Below the pieces are notes generated by a model. It was not told where the DNA came from and did no database searches. It saw nothing but the letters and a program-made list of their open reading frames with translations. Positions 34,301-39,840 of a DNA stretch of 64,000 bases are shown piece after piece; position 1 is the first letter of the stretch, and each line of letters opens with the position of its first letter. Both the position numbers and the translations under genes were made by a program. The DNA lies in assembly GCA_934045075.1 (NCBI GenBank), contig OW203734.1, positions 16,473,680 through 16,537,679 of the forward strand, written 5' to 3'. This DNA is from Yponomeuta sedellus (Eukaryota; Arthropoda; Insecta; Lepidoptera; Yponomeutidae).

Positions 34301-36535
34301 TGCTATCATAGGGGGTAATGCCCATAATCCCCACGCTGGGCATGCGGGTTGGGATCGCAGTTCGGTGGAATTGTACTGCAGGGGGCGCTGCTGCCCACCC
34401 TGTCCCTTAGTCGCCTTTTACAACACCCGCGGGTAGAATTGGGTTGGTGCAATTCTCTAGGCCGACACCACACAGCAGGCACATATACATTTACTTTTCT
34501 TAACTTTTTTTCTCTCTTGCAGATAAAGCGTCTGCCCTGCATTCAAACACGTTAACAAATACATATAGGCTCTTTCCTTTATTTAACAAAATATATTTTC
34601 GTTCTCTTTTTCTCTAGAGCCGAAAAATTTCTGACCTGAAAAAGGATCCTTTGATGTGTTTTAGTAGGAGGCGCCTAAAAATGGCCTTTGTAATTTTATT
34701 TTTGTTTCGCAGATCGCGCTAGACACGACCTACTGGACGGTGTTCAACCACATCACGATCTGGGGCTCGCTGGTTTCCTACTTCGCGCTCGACTACTTTT
34801 ACAACTACGTCATCGGCGGCCGCTACGTCGGCTCGCTCACCAACGCGCTAACGCAAGCCACGTTCTGGTTTACTGCTGTACTTACTGTGAGTGATGACGT
34901 TCTATTCTGTCCCTATATTGGAGTACTAAATCTTAAACGGTTCCAACTATCAAGCACCCCTTAGGATTACGACAGGATTTGGTGACAATAATTTTATGGC
35001 CTCTGAGCTTTAATTGTTAGAATATTTTTGTACAAAATTGAACGCAGTATAAAACTTTGGCCTTTGCATCTAGGAAATGTGTTGTTTTATACAGGGTCCA
35101 GTGCTATCTTCACACATACTAGATGGGTGAAGGGACCACTAGAACGCTGCATTGCCTGTATATAGAAGTATAGAGTTGTGTCGAAGTATGAAAGGACCCG
35201 AACTCGACTTGTTTGCAAGCAGCGACTAAAGTGGTGGGATCGTGGCAAGTGGCAAAACCTAGTATCTGCTTATTCATTCGTGGTACAGGTTTATTTAATG
35301 TGCGAAATACGGAAGTCGTTTATGTTAAAAAGCATCCATCATAATATAAACTGATGTAAAAATCCGATTGAATGGTTACACACACCACCATCAGAGCGGA
35401 CTACAGTTTTAGTTTCTAAGATGACCCATGCTGTCCGAGCGCACTAAGATGAGCGCACTGAAGTGGCGAGTACAGTCAATTATTGTGGGTAGTCACTATT
35501 AATTTTTCGCAGCTGGCCGACGGCCGTTTAATATAGAGACAACTTTATTGCACAAACAGAAAAACATTACAACCATGATTCTTAAATCTAAGTAATGTTA
35601 TACAATTATAACCTATGTATGAGTATCGCGAATTATTAAGAAATACTACACTATTTTTATTTTTAATGCACTAACCCGTGCTAAGGAACAAATTTAAAAA
35701 CCTATTTAGAGGCTAAAAATTTCACCCATGCCGGGATTCGAAACCGCAACCTCTGGCTATCCGTACCAGCGCTCTACCAATTGAGCCAATGGGCGACTCA
35801 CGGCATCAGTGAAATTTCGAACCTCTTTACAATATTCTCTGTATTAATGTACTGTATTAACTAATGTCGCTGTAAGTAATGCAATTTGCTTAAGTCAGAT
35901 GTCGCTGCCTGTACGTAATACAGAGAATATTGTAAAGAGGTTCGAAATTTCACTGATGCGGTGAGTCGCCCATTGGCTCAATTGGTAGAGCGCTGGTACG
36001 GATAGCCAGAGGTTGCGGGTTCGAATCCCGGTATGGGTGAAATTTTTAGCCTCTAAATAGGTTTTTAAGAAATACTAGGGAAGTCTTATGTTATTTGTCC
36101 ACACATTGGAGTCCAATTGTCTTTTCTTGTCTCCCCGTGCGCCAGATGATAATCCTGATGGTGCCGGTGGTGTCGTGGCGCCTGGCGTGCTCGGAGAGCA
36201 GGCCGACGCTGGCGGAGCGGCTGCGCGCGCGCCAGCGCTGGCGGTCGGCGCGCTCGGGCCGCGGCGGCGCGCCCGCCCCCCGCACGCCCTCCGCCCGCCG
36301 CGCGCGCCGCTCCGTCCGCTCCGGGTACGCCTTCGCGCACCAGGAGGGCTTCGGCCGCCTCATCACCTCCGGCAAGATCATGAAGATCTCCCGGATCACG
36401 CACGCGGACGCGGCGCTTTCGGCGCTGGCCTCGCTGCCGGGGAAGTTCCAGCAGCGGCCGCCCACTCCGCCCACGCCCCCCTCGCCGCCCTCCCCGCGCG
36501 CGCCCAAGCAGGACCTCGACTCCGTCGACTTATGA
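1945..36535 (+). CDS. ATP8B: Phospholipid-transporting P4-ATPase, ATP8B class (3' nineteen exons)
   Basis: Spliced model: 1945-2075, 6599-6798, 7437-7655, 9214-9322, 11095-11234, 17569-17751, 18609-18719, 19047-19226, 19691-19862, 20622-20726, 23229-23381, 24967-25087, 27799-27936, 28557-28708, 30183-30406, 32126-32351, 32966-33069, 34713-34886, 36146-36535. Every junction is GT/AG and phases join without a break, giving ~1076 residues to the stop. P4-ATPases flip phospholipids to the cytosolic leaflet, usually with a CDC50-type partner. Visible landmarks are the end of DGET, PISL in TM4, the DKTGT phosphorylation site, TKGAD, LTGDK, GDGAND and six downstream TM segments. The [10 protein letters not shown] and [10 protein letters not shown] motifs match ATP8B rather than ATP8A. 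About 150-200 N-terminal residues (actuator start, TM1-2) are missing to the left. Alternative: a lineage-specific ATP8B paralogue. Confidence 0.93.
2270..2560 (+). mobile_element. Helitron-like 5' fragment
   Basis: Starts A/TC with tcatactaatattttaaa and continues gcgaaagtttgtgagtgtg, a start typical of lepidopteran Helitron-like elements. A hairpin follows at about 2428-2474, with arms cttattcccatgg and cccatgtgaataag. No 3' CTRR end was located, so it looks truncated. Confidence 0.5.
3134..3161. repeat. Perfect 12-bp hairpin
   Basis: gatgtcgcaaca and its exact reverse complement flank a four-base loop. It sits in intron 1, and another stem-loop (ccttcaccca / tgggtgaagg) lies at about 2856-2882. 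Function unknown; probably repeat-derived, since the flank of the second (agtggtcccttcaccc) recurs inverted near 35130. Confidence 0.5.
3661..3870 (-). mobile_element. tRNA-like fold-back SINE with 12-bp target duplication
   Basis: Flanked on both sides by agatagttactt (3649-3660 and 3871-3882). On the - strand, about 3690-3763 folds as a tRNA-like head: A box tagctcagttgg, B box ggttcgagtcc, a paired anticodon arm with loop acggata and C instead of U at position 33. Ends are ...aataggttttta on one side and actatttttatatttaatgc on the other. It is the shortest complete copy of the family seen at 7720, 21107, 29885, 33265, 35649 and 46518. Not called a tRNA gene because of the C33 and T-stem mismatch. 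Confidence 0.75.
3940..4066 (+). mobile_element. LINE 3' end with TATC tail
   Basis: Contains the stem-like tacttttagtaataaggccgcc followed by gtgtacatgcaataaagaa and a tctatctatctat tail. The same 3' end recurs at 9722-9850 (-), 54195-54345 (+) and 56090-56205 (+). It marks 5'-truncated insertions of a non-LTR retrotransposon common in Lepidoptera. Confidence 0.65.
5530..5640 (+). repeat. Direct repeat, left copy
   Basis: About 112 bp starting gatcgggacgagggag and ending cgagattttag. It recurs nearly identically at 6010-6122, about 481 bp to the right, with a 5S-like SINE between the copies. Either a local tandem duplication or a direct-repeat pair left by a larger element. Confidence 0.7.
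5640..6011 (+). mobile_element. 5S rRNA-derived SINE
   Basis: Bases ~5690-5755 carry the internal control region of 5S rRNA: gagttaagcaac, then ggcgcggtcag, then ggatgggtgac, in the right order and spacing. The 3' body contains ccgtggtggagtatg, a ccttcctgcgatgcag stretch and cccagcagtggggacat. The same unit occurs inverted at 32527-32880, and its 3' part alone at 14385-14615 and 23925-24095. A type 1 Pol III promoter is inferred. A whole 5S gene is excluded because only the middle of the 5S sequence is present. Confidence 0.7.
6010..6122 (+). repeat. Direct repeat, right copy
   Basis: Right-hand partner of 5530-5640, differing at only a few positions. It has the same gtgcccagaaa and gcggagtagcatttcc stretches. 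Confidence 0.7.
6599..6798 (+). CDS. ATP8B: ATP8B exon 2: [10 protein letters not shown] segment to TM3 start
   Basis: Two bases complete a Gly codon, then [40 protein letters not shown] and [18 protein letters not shown]. It ends in phase 0 before gtgagt. These are the most diagnostic ATP8B blocks. Its 3' half is echoed twice in the following intron (6865-7310). Confidence 0.93.
6865..7310 (+). pseudogene. Two decayed tandem copies of ATP8B exon 2 3' half
   Basis: Copy A: 6895-6940 matches exon 2 around tacggcgtggtg...gtgatgc, and resumes at 7101-7170 with atgcaaaacag...gggctacttaattttct and a gatgagta in place of the donor gtgagta. Copy B: 7200-7305 has cgctggcaaggacag..., aagttcaatcgcat and ataggctccttaattttct, with the donor lost. 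Both have indels and stops. Copy A is split by a LINE 3' end at ~6941-7100, so it predates that insertion. Confidence 0.75.
6941..7100 (+). mobile_element. LINE 3' end inserted into a decayed exon copy
   Basis: Non-homologous block splitting copy A of the exon 2 duplicate. It ends in aataaataatttactttactt, a poly-A-like simple tail. Family not certain. Confidence 0.45.
7437..7655 (+). CDS. ATP8B: ATP8B exon 3: TM3, TM4 with PISL
   Basis: Phase 0 to phase 0, 73 codons. TM3 ([18 protein letters not shown]), the luminal loop with [10 protein letters not shown], then TM4 carrying [13 protein letters not shown]. The Pro-Ile-Ser-Leu kink is the P4-ATPase hallmark at the lipid path. Donor is gag/gtcaga; GTCAGA is a weak but legal GT donor, and read-through would add [12 protein letters not shown] and a stop. 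Confidence 0.92.
7720..7847 (+). mobile_element. Truncated tRNA-like SINE
   Basis: Begins inside the anticodon arm (ggcacggatagccagagg), then the B box ggttcgaatcc, gcctctaaataggttttta and the 3' tail gcattaaaaataaaaatag. Only 65 bp after an exon donor. Confidence 0.65.
8013..8115 (-). mobile_element. LINE 3' end fragment, reversed
   Basis: attctttattgtacctg followed by gtacaattggcgggc and taatactaaatagtat is the reverse complement of the 3' end type seen at 3940 and 54195. Confidence 0.45.
8280..8500 (+). mobile_element. tRNA-derived SINE with CGTGAGGAAAC body
   Basis: A tRNA-like head (agcggtggtagcgg; B box ggattcgaatcc) is followed by gaaggaaaacatcgtgagg and a late cctcagcgctctat. The body is one of the commonest SINE cores in moths. 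Remnants of the same body occur at 30960-31080, 53648-53790 and 59895-60060. Confidence 0.65.
9214..9322 (+). CDS. ATP8B: ATP8B exon 4: post-TM4 stalk
   Basis: [18 protein letters not shown] then [12 protein letters not shown], leading into the phosphorylation domain. One base of the final Gly carries over. Acceptor ttgcag at 9208-9213. Confidence 0.93.
9640..9850. mobile_element. SINE fragment next to reversed LINE 3' end
   Basis: 9640-9720 has a tRNA-like head (tggtctagccgt; ggaatcaattcccg) ending in ggggccgcc. 9722-9850 holds an ATT-triplet tract, cttcattgcacac and gagcttatctctgtaagag, the reverse complement of the common LINE 3' end. Confidence 0.5.
10375..10565 (+). mobile_element. SINE remnants
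   Basis: ggtggtgggttcaattcccg with gggggcc resembles the B-box end of a tRNA-derived SINE. gatgtccttatctggttacc downstream matches the body of the SINEs at 14080, 17890 and 20235. Confidence 0.45.
11095..11234 (+). CDS. ATP8B: ATP8B exon 5: DKTGT phosphorylation site
   Basis: [19 protein letters not shown] holds the aspartate that forms the phospho-enzyme intermediate. Then [14 protein letters not shown] and a variable stretch to DLNE. Starts with two bases completing Gly and ends in phase 0 at gtaagt. Confidence 0.95.
11235..14080. other. Intron 5, first part, no recognisable content
   Basis: AT-rich, with no conserved coding frame on either strand despite several 60-160 codon open stretches. 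No repeat family identified except short A/T runs. Confidence 0.5.
14080..14325 (-). mobile_element. tRNA-Gly-like SINE
   Basis: On the - strand: A box gtggcgtagtggtagcg, then B box gggttcgaaacccgg, then a body with catgtttgtgatgtcg and gggtatcctagtgtgggg, ending in an AAAT-type tail (14097-14110 region). A second copy sits at 23395-23640 in the same orientation. The body is shared with the 17890 and 20235 SINEs, so these form one superfamily. Confidence 0.65.
14385..14615 (+). mobile_element. 3' part of 5S-type SINE, two pieces
   Basis: ccgtggtggagtatgg, ccttcctgcgttgcagg and agcagtggggacatac repeat the 3' body of the element at 5640-6011. A second short piece (14562-14612) repeats aggaagagacccgtgcccc. 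Confidence 0.6.
14755..15080. other. CpG-rich island in intron 5
   Basis: About 300 bp of very GC- and CpG-rich DNA in otherwise AT-rich intron, open in several frames on both strands. A frame on the + strand ends [10 protein letters not shown] and then runs into an A-rich stretch. No splice pair links it in phase to exons 5 and 6. Candidates are an alternative promoter or first exon, or a GC-rich transposon end. I recognise no domain. Confidence 0.35.
15135..17568. other. Intron 5, last part
   Basis: AT-rich with no convincing gene. 15545-15590 contains cccgactgcgccagaa, a repeat scrap also seen near 32445. Confidence 0.45.
17569..17751 (+). CDS. ATP8B: ATP8B exon 6: P-to-N domain linker
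   Basis: [18 protein letters not shown] then [17 protein letters not shown], typical ATP8B N-domain entry. The acceptor may be cag at 17566-17568 or one codon later (tandem CAGCAG), giving an optional Gln. Ends LEYQ in phase 0. Confidence 0.92.
17890..18130 (-). mobile_element. SINE, reversed
   Basis: cctggtcccaaactaggata with ggtaaccaggcaaggacatc is the reverse complement of the body seen at 20235. It ends in a degenerate tRNA-like region near 18110. An inverted partial copy lies at 17895-17950. Confidence 0.5.
18609..18719 (+). CDS. ATP8B: ATP8B exon 7: QSPDE motif of N domain
   Basis: [20 protein letters not shown] then [12 protein letters not shown], the conserved nucleotide-binding-domain block. 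Phase 0 at both ends. Confidence 0.94.
19047..19226 (+). CDS. ATP8B: ATP8B exon 8: TKGAD nucleotide-binding block
   Basis: [19 protein letters not shown] then [15 protein letters not shown]. The Lys of KGAD contacts ATP in P-type ATPases. This exon is strikingly AT-rich in codon choice (aat, tta, aaa, ata) compared with the GC-rich exons around it, yet the protein is fully conserved. Phase 0 both ends. Confidence 0.94.
19691..19862 (+). CDS. ATP8B: ATP8B exon 9: N-domain C-terminal part
   Basis: [19 protein letters not shown] then a charged helix and [12 protein letters not shown]. Corresponds to the GLRTL-x-x-A and E-x-DL-x-L-x-G landmarks of P4-ATPases. One base carries over. Confidence 0.94.
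19923..20100. mobile_element. TIR element with Pol III B box
   Basis: Starts acagggcgtcccacggct and ends with its reverse complement; the arms continue through gccacatggag, about 33 bp in all. Inside the right arm lies cgggaatcgaacccgct, the reverse of a tRNA B box. So it is a fold-back element with tRNA-like sequence, in the intron just after exon 9. Confidence 0.6.
20235..20345 (+). mobile_element. SINE body fragment
   Basis: aaggccgcactctgggtg, gtttgtgatgtccttgcctg and ttggaccaggactagg match the SINE superfamily at 14080, 17890 and 54500. Confidence 0.5.
20622..20726 (+). CDS. ATP8B: ATP8B exon 10: hinge and LTGDK
   Basis: [20 protein letters not shown] then [12 protein letters not shown]. 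The LTGDK loop belongs to the P domain. One base (g) carries over to make Glu with the next exon. Confidence 0.95.
21107..22738. mobile_element. Composite tRNA-like element: five 308-bp tandem units plus an inverted end
   Basis: Units begin (cctatttagagg) at 21117, 21425, 21733, 22041 and 22349, exactly 308 bp apart and almost identical. Each holds a reversed tRNA-like head (B box on the + strand as ggattcgaaccc) and a ~100-bp spacer (gcagcgacatctgacttaag...). The last unit turns into an inverted tRNA-like copy (22555-22735). The whole block lies between two copies of taatttgagaagg (21094-21106 and 22739-22751), so it was inserted as one unit or grew in place after a single insertion. Confidence 0.85.
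22845..23210 (+). mobile_element. Dispersed lepidopteran repeat and LINE ORF relic
   Basis: 22845-22930: tagtccactgctggacatag and gggggtaatgccc, also at 34240. 22955-23110 reads [20 protein letters not shown] then [15 protein letters not shown], resembling the C-terminal end of LINE polyproteins. tcgtggcaagtggcagtccc at 23128 recurs near 35240 and 45672. It ends just before exon 11. Confidence 0.55.
23229..23381 (+). CDS. ATP8B: ATP8B exon 11: [10 protein letters not shown] block
   Basis: Two bases complete Glu, then [20 protein letters not shown] and [14 protein letters not shown]. Part of the P domain helix after LTGDKQ. Donor is g/gtacat. The last ~60 bases and this donor recur decayed twice at 24128-24445. 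Confidence 0.94.
23395..23640 (-). mobile_element. tRNA-Gly-like SINE, second copy
   Basis: Same structure as 14080-14325, with tail aaataaataaat at the left and tRNA-like head gacctctgtggcgtagcgg (reverse strand) at the right. Confidence 0.65.
23775..24095. mobile_element. tRNA-like SINE head and 5S-type SINE 3' body
   Basis: 23780-23858 on the - strand: ccggtggcgcagcggc and ctcgggttcgatccccgg, a different tRNA-like head. 23925-24095 (+): cccgtggtggagtatgg, ccttcctgcgatgcagg and cagcagtggggacatac. Confidence 0.55.
24128..24445 (+). pseudogene. Two decayed tandem copies of exon 11 3' end
   Basis: 24186-24225 repeats tgctcgccaagtgccg...atatcgcacggtac; 24345-24410 repeats atcaccaagtgccgcgac, cgtgcgcgtc and gcatgccgcacggtac. 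Each is followed by actaatacaaa or actgatacaaa as in the true intron, and by ttttattttctccagt. The ~160-bp unit also includes aggtttattgt and tggttacattttataa. Frames are broken. Confidence 0.75.
24967..25087 (+). CDS. ATP8B: ATP8B exon 12: low-complexity Ala/Pro insert
   Basis: [14 protein letters not shown], a Pro/Ala run and [14 protein letters not shown], with boundary phases that fit both neighbours. This is the poorly conserved linker before the NGHSL motif, here very GC-rich. Assigned on phase, GC content and position, not on homology. Confidence 0.78.
25088..27290. other. Intron 12, first part
   Basis: No exon is required here by splice phase. 26437-26500 carries a reversed LINE tail (actttattgcacaaccag...cttaaatctaag) also present at 35530. 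A 69-codon frame at 25598 with a hydrophobic stretch is noted elsewhere and not called. Confidence 0.5.
27293..27700 (+). pseudogene. Three decayed upstream copies of exon 13 acceptor region
   Basis: Units share gccgtactaaaacaggcgta, tatcacacacaa.agcg and a degraded acceptor plus exon start: ccagcactgagtaaacggg (27340), ataacagcaacgagtaa (27530) and ttctaacaccgagtaagcgg (27660). The true unit is 27748-27823 with ttcag/caccgagtacgaagcggg. Each echo has a stop (taa) where the exon has tac. The copied part lies on the 5' side here. Confidence 0.75.
27799..27936 (+). CDS. ATP8B: ATP8B exon 13: NGHSL segment
   Basis: [18 protein letters not shown] (variable), then [20 protein letters not shown]. 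One base completes Ser and two bases (aa) carry over to a Lys. The FA-x-V-x-NGHSL block is conserved in ATP8B. Confidence 0.9.
28343..28391. repeat. (TA)n microsatellite
   Basis: About 24 uninterrupted TA repeats, 165 bp upstream of exon 14. Confidence 0.95.
28557..28708 (+). CDS. ATP8B: ATP8B exon 14: GDGAND motif
   Basis: [20 protein letters not shown] then [15 protein letters not shown]. The two Asp residues bind Mg2+ in the P domain. One base is borrowed at the start and one carried over at the end. Confidence 0.95.
29885..30150. mobile_element. Fold-back pair of tRNA-like SINEs
   Basis: Left arm (reverse): gtgctaaggacaa, a tRNA-like head, then ccgaacctctttac. Right arm (forward): gtaaagaggttcgaaatttc, cccattagctcagttgg, ggttcgagtccc. 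The arms meet at ~30005, with a short non-paired centre (cgtaatacagagagaatt). The right copy folds as a tRNA with loop acggtta (C33). It ends 33 bp before exon 15. Confidence 0.75.
30183..30406 (+). CDS. ATP8B: ATP8B exon 15: GISGQEG, TM5 and start of TM6
   Basis: [20 protein letters not shown] then [20 protein letters not shown] and [20 protein letters not shown], ending AQ. Includes the conserved HGRW-x-Y-x-R motif. Acceptor ctcag at 30178-30182. Confidence 0.95.
30960..31080 (+). mobile_element. SINE body remnant
   Basis: tagcaatacctctcgctaacgg, aaaatattttgaggaaaccc and gtgatgacgtgttt match the SINE body at 8400-8470. Confidence 0.45.
31442..31849 (+). mobile_element. Short Helitron-like element with three internal repeats
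   Basis: 5' end A/TC (tctatataaataaaattc) and 3' end with hairpin cgcggacggtgtcgcg and cgag/T, a one-base variant of CTRR. No target duplication is expected or seen. Three ~57-bp direct copies of aacccttgagggcgtaaac begin at 31657, 31714 and 31770. 408 bp, non-autonomous. Confidence 0.6.
31881..32085 (-). mobile_element. LINE 3' UTR copy with TTGAAT-type tail
   Basis: tcaattcaattcaatttc then tttcaacgtaaagaattt and gccgccgccttcgggccgta. Nearly the same as 49798-49990, just 3' of the RT ORF at 50365, so it is probably a short 5'-truncated insertion of that LINE. It ends just before exon 16. Confidence 0.65.
32126..32351 (+). CDS. ATP8B: ATP8B exon 16: TM6-TM8 region
   Basis: [44 protein letters not shown] and [10 protein letters not shown]. 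The [20 protein letters not shown] signature is universal in P4-ATPases. One base carries over. Confidence 0.95.
32527..32880 (-). mobile_element. 5S rRNA-derived SINE, reversed
   Basis: Reverse complement of the 5640-6011 element: the 3' body (32530-32650), then gtcacccatcc, ctgaccgcgcc and gttgcttaac, which are the reversed 5S internal promoter boxes (32775-32822). It ends near ggctacgagcgcttgg. Confidence 0.68.
32966..33069 (+). CDS. ATP8B: ATP8B exon 17: loop and TM8/9 start
   Basis: [20 protein letters not shown] then [15 protein letters not shown]. Two bases complete the Gly of the previous exon; ends in phase 0. Confidence 0.92.
33265..33345 (-). mobile_element. tRNA-like SINE end fragment
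   Basis: attctttttaatgcactaac, cgtgctaaggac and aacctatttagtggctac match the outer end of the fold-back family; the tRNA-like head is gone. Confidence 0.6.
34240..34490 (+). repeat. Dispersed lepidopteran repeat
   Basis: ctagtccactgctggacata, gggggtaatgcccataatcc and ttagtcgccttttacaacac are the well-known shared stretches of a very abundant moth repeat; the first two recur at 22845. Class unclear. Confidence 0.55.
34713..34886 (+). CDS. ATP8B: ATP8B exon 18: TM9-TM10
   Basis: [33 protein letters not shown] and [15 protein letters not shown]. Phase 0 both ends. Confidence 0.94.
35200..35620. mobile_element. LINE scraps
   Basis: 35205-35290 has gatcgtggcaagtggcaaaa, a relic of the sequence at 23128. 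35535-35615 (actttattgcacaaacag ... cttaaatctaagtaat) is the reversed LINE tail also seen at 26437. Confidence 0.45.
35649..36064. mobile_element. Fold-back tRNA-like element with 13-bp target duplication
   Basis: ttaagaaatacta lies at 35636-35648 and again at 36065-36077. Inside, a reversed tRNA-like copy (35720-35800) and a forward one (35965-36040) face each other around a ~60-bp centre containing gcaatttgcttaagtcagat. This is the complete dimeric form of the family. It ends 81 bp before the last exon. Confidence 0.85.
36146..36535 (+). CDS. ATP8B: ATP8B last exon: TM10 end and basic cytosolic tail
   Basis: [20 protein letters not shown], an Arg-rich stretch, then [20 protein letters not shown] and [10 protein letters not shown], a Pro-rich run and DLDSVDL-stop. 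The RSGYAF-HQEGFG-LI-SGK block is the conserved ATP8B C-terminal regulatory tail. Very GC-rich. Confidence 0.94.
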   Translation: MIILMVPVVSWRLACSESRPTLAERLRARQRWRSARSGRGGAPAPRTPSARRARRSVRSGYAFAHQEGFGRLITSGKIMKISRITHADAALSALASLPGKFQQRPPTPPTPPSPPSPRAPKQDLDSVDL

Positions 36536-36840
36536 ACGGCGCGCTCGCCTCGATTCTCGCCGCGAGGTCCGGCGAGGTCGTGAAGATCTCCCGCTTCGTG
36601 TGACCGGCGCCGAAGACACCCGCGTCCCGACCGGGCGGGTTCCGGCACCGAACGTCCACTCTGTCGACTTAAGAGCGCCACGCTGGCGCTACGAGGGCTT
36701 CGGCCGACGACCGGCAAGATGATGAAGATATCACGAGCACTCGCGTCTCCTAGCAGACGAGTTCCAATGGCGGCCGCCCGGGACCTGGCCTCCGTAGACT
36801 TACGAGCGTCGTTCTCTCCTCGGTTCTCGACGCGCTAGTT
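36536..36840 (+). pseudogene. Degenerate tandem copies of the ATP8B C-terminal coding end in the 3' UTR
   Basis: gtcgactta (coding end, 36524) recurs at 36663 and as gtagactta at 36794, ~135 bp apart. The GKIMKISR codons at 36371 recur degraded at 36571 (VVKISR) and 36713 (KMMKISR). The order agrees with tandem duplication after the stop, with later decay. Confidence 0.72.
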
Positions 36841-39690
36841 TTAGTTCGATCTCAGTAGAAGTCTCCGTGAACATTAATTAGTTCGGCAAGTGTAGTTAGA
36901 GAGATACAGCAAACGAGTGAGACTTCGTTTTATTTTTTTACTTTAACGTTTCGTTTAAGAGTTAGTGCGACGCCGCGGCAGTGTATTATAGTAACACGTA
37001 GACAAACTATCATCTCCACTATCAGTAGGTATTCTTTTCTAAAAAAGACGAATGTACAATGTAAGATCAAAATAATAGTTTGTAAATTTAAAACGTTACA
37101 AACGAACCATAATTTTTATATAGACGGCATAATGTCGTCGAAACTCATATTGTGATAATGTTAATAGATTTAAATGAAATTCGTATTATATTATTACCTA
37201 TATTAAATTATATTTGTTGATCGAGAGTATATATTGATAGATATTTATTATGGGTACATACTAAGATTACTCTTTTATATGGGAAAAAGTGTAGTGTTTC
37301 GATCTGCCCAGGACGCTCCCAACACATCCTGTCCCTCACTATTGTGAACTTGTCTCGTTTTTTTTCAATGAATGTTACCATAATAATTCCAGTTGTCCTT
37401 CGATCAAACAAAGTAAGCCCACATCCAACATTGTATTAGTAGGCAAGATTTGTTTCTAATTGCTTAATTTGTTTCATTTAAAATGTTCCTTTGTTATATT
37501 GTTTTATGTTCACAATCGAATGAACTTGCCTAATGTTCTACAGCTTTCGATCGTTGTCATTGTGTCCGAGACCTTAGTAAAATGTGCATTTAAAACTATT
37601 GTGAATGTTCGCAGGCAGTTCAAATGTTACAATGAACTCAGTGCTATTTCTGATACTTAAAGTAGGATATGATTTAGCAGAGTTAGTGCCAAAAAAACTA
37701 CAAGGTATCGCTAACGAAAAATAAGTTTGACGTATCAATTAATTAGTGTATTTATTCTTCTGTTGAAACTGTCAAACCTATACTTAAAATTTATTGTGGC
37801 ATTTATTCAGCAAATATAACTTTGTCGAAAGTTGTAGCAATGTAAATAAAGCATAGAGACTTAACTTAATATGTGCCCGAATTGGGATCGTAATATCTGT
37901 ACTGTAGCATTTCCACTGCGTGCGAAAGGAACATTGGTTTGCTTTCGGATCAACTTTTTTAAAATAAATAATGTACTTCATAACTTAGTTTCCTTCATAA
38001 TTCCCTCCGACCACAGATAAAGATTGTAGCCTCAGACCCACAGAACAATTAAGCCAACTCAGACCCATTCTAAATTTCTAAATATCCACTAAGATTTTTA
38101 TTCTTAGCTGGACACGCAGTATCCTCTAGTGCATTTTTATTCGTGATCTTAGGCCGCGTCTTTCCGATTATATAAGACACTGACAGAGTGCTTGACTCAT
38201 CTTAATAACTAAAAACTAGGCTGTTAAGATGATCATTTACACAGCGTCGGCTGGCCATAGAGCCAGGGTCTCGGATTGAAATCCGGGCCCCGGCCTGTGT
38301 GCCACCCGCAACCCCTCCCAAGCGACTTTTTCCCGTATCGATATATTGAACGAAATTAATACAGGTGTTAAAAATTTACTTCTGGACTTGGTCTTGTACC
38401 GATCCACAGCAAGAAAGTGATCCAAAATGCCACCCTTAGCCTTAGGCTTAGGCCCAGTCCGACAAACAGATTAAAAGACACAGTTCGACCTTGGATGTAG
38501 GTATAGTCGCGTGCACTAACGTGTAAACACCTTAGAACCTTGTCACATAACTTCTAGCTCAGATGCTTTAGTTCTTATTCTGAGACTTCTAGCCTGATGT
38601 AGGTACTAGAAATGACTGACTTTGACAAGGTTCTGAAGGGCAGACATGTACGTGCTCGTGACTACACCACAGACATTCGGATTTTTGATTCAGTTTAATT
38701 ATTTTTATTGCAAACGGTGTCGCGCATTCGTGCCCAAAAAGACCAAAAATTTACTGCTACGATGAATAGAAGTGGAATAAAATATCTTTATCGTCGAACT
38801 TCAACTTATAGCAGGGTTTTCATGATCTTAGTACATACACTCGAACGAGTGACCTATTTTAGGTACAAAAATGACGCTCCTATCTTGTACACCAGTCATC
38901 TTAAAATATCGTTGCGTTTTGTGCTTTATCGCTGCCACAGCCAATATTACGGAGCTACGAGGGCTACGAGCGCACCATGTTGTTGTATCAGGTTACAAAG
39001 GGGAGGTAGGTTGTTGTGCTATCTCCAGAATACCAACATTTTCATCCGTGCTCTCTTCACACGTGTGGCTGCAAGTAAAACGTAAAGATTGACTTGCAGT
39101 CAATTGTATTGTGTACGGATGTATTTGTGTAGAGCAGCGCCATCTACGATTAAAAACCAAGCGCCATCCTGTTTCACGTAGTGAAATCGAGATGACGCTG
39201 CAGGATATATGTAATAAAATAAAAAATGTGTATCGCGGCGAACGTGCTGTAGTCTGGACGTTTCGGTCTAATATTCATTAGTGTGAGGTTTCGGTGCCAT
39301 CATAAAAATCGGTATAAAAATATAAAAGTAAAAGAACATGTTTCTCAAAAAAAAAACTGTTTTAAGTAGGTATTGATTTTATTTTACCAGGCTGAAACAT
39401 ATTGCATGTGTTGCCAGAATAGGCAATTTATCCTCATTTGGGCTATTTCGGTGAGTATAAGAAGAAGAGCATACGATCAAACCGCACAAATCTTGCAGAG
39501 CAATATCCCCAAATAAAAAGCAAATTAGGTCATAAATTTAAATTCGATGCTGTTAGGCCACGTTCCCTGTCCCAAGCACAAGTTTGAATTTTCTGTCCTA
39601 GTCCCATGAACGTTGGGTCACATTCGCGACCCAACATTTTTGGTGTAGATTAGGTTTTAATTTGGCTGTATAAAAAAACTGCAACGTAGC
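36841..39690. other. ATP8B 3' UTR and intergenic DNA
   Basis: No coding frame recognised. aataaa at 37845-37850 is one possible cleavage signal for ATP8B; others occur. A weak tRNA-like scrap lies near 38245-38300. Confidence 0.4.
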
Positions 39691-39696
39691 AGCAAC

Positions 39697-39742
39697 GAAG
39701 CGACAAGTTACCTTGTAGCGTAGCAAGGTTACTTGTCGCTTC
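39697..39742. repeat. Hairpin upstream of LAS1
   Basis: gaagcgacaagttaccttg pairs with caaggttacttgtcgcttc (one mismatch) around an 8-base loop. Confidence 0.75.
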
Positions 39743-39840
39743 TCCTTGGGGTCGCTTTCGGAATTTGGTTGTTGCTTGTTCTTTGTGTACGTAAAATACT
39801 GAACTAGTAGAGAAAAACAATGAAAAACTGCTTTCAATTT

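Noticed and set aside
36091..36717. 208-codon reverse frame over the last ATP8B exon
   Set aside because: Antisense shadow of a GC-rich exon.
38245..38305. tRNA-like stretch with ccgggcccc
   Set aside because: Too degenerate to fold; no clear A box.
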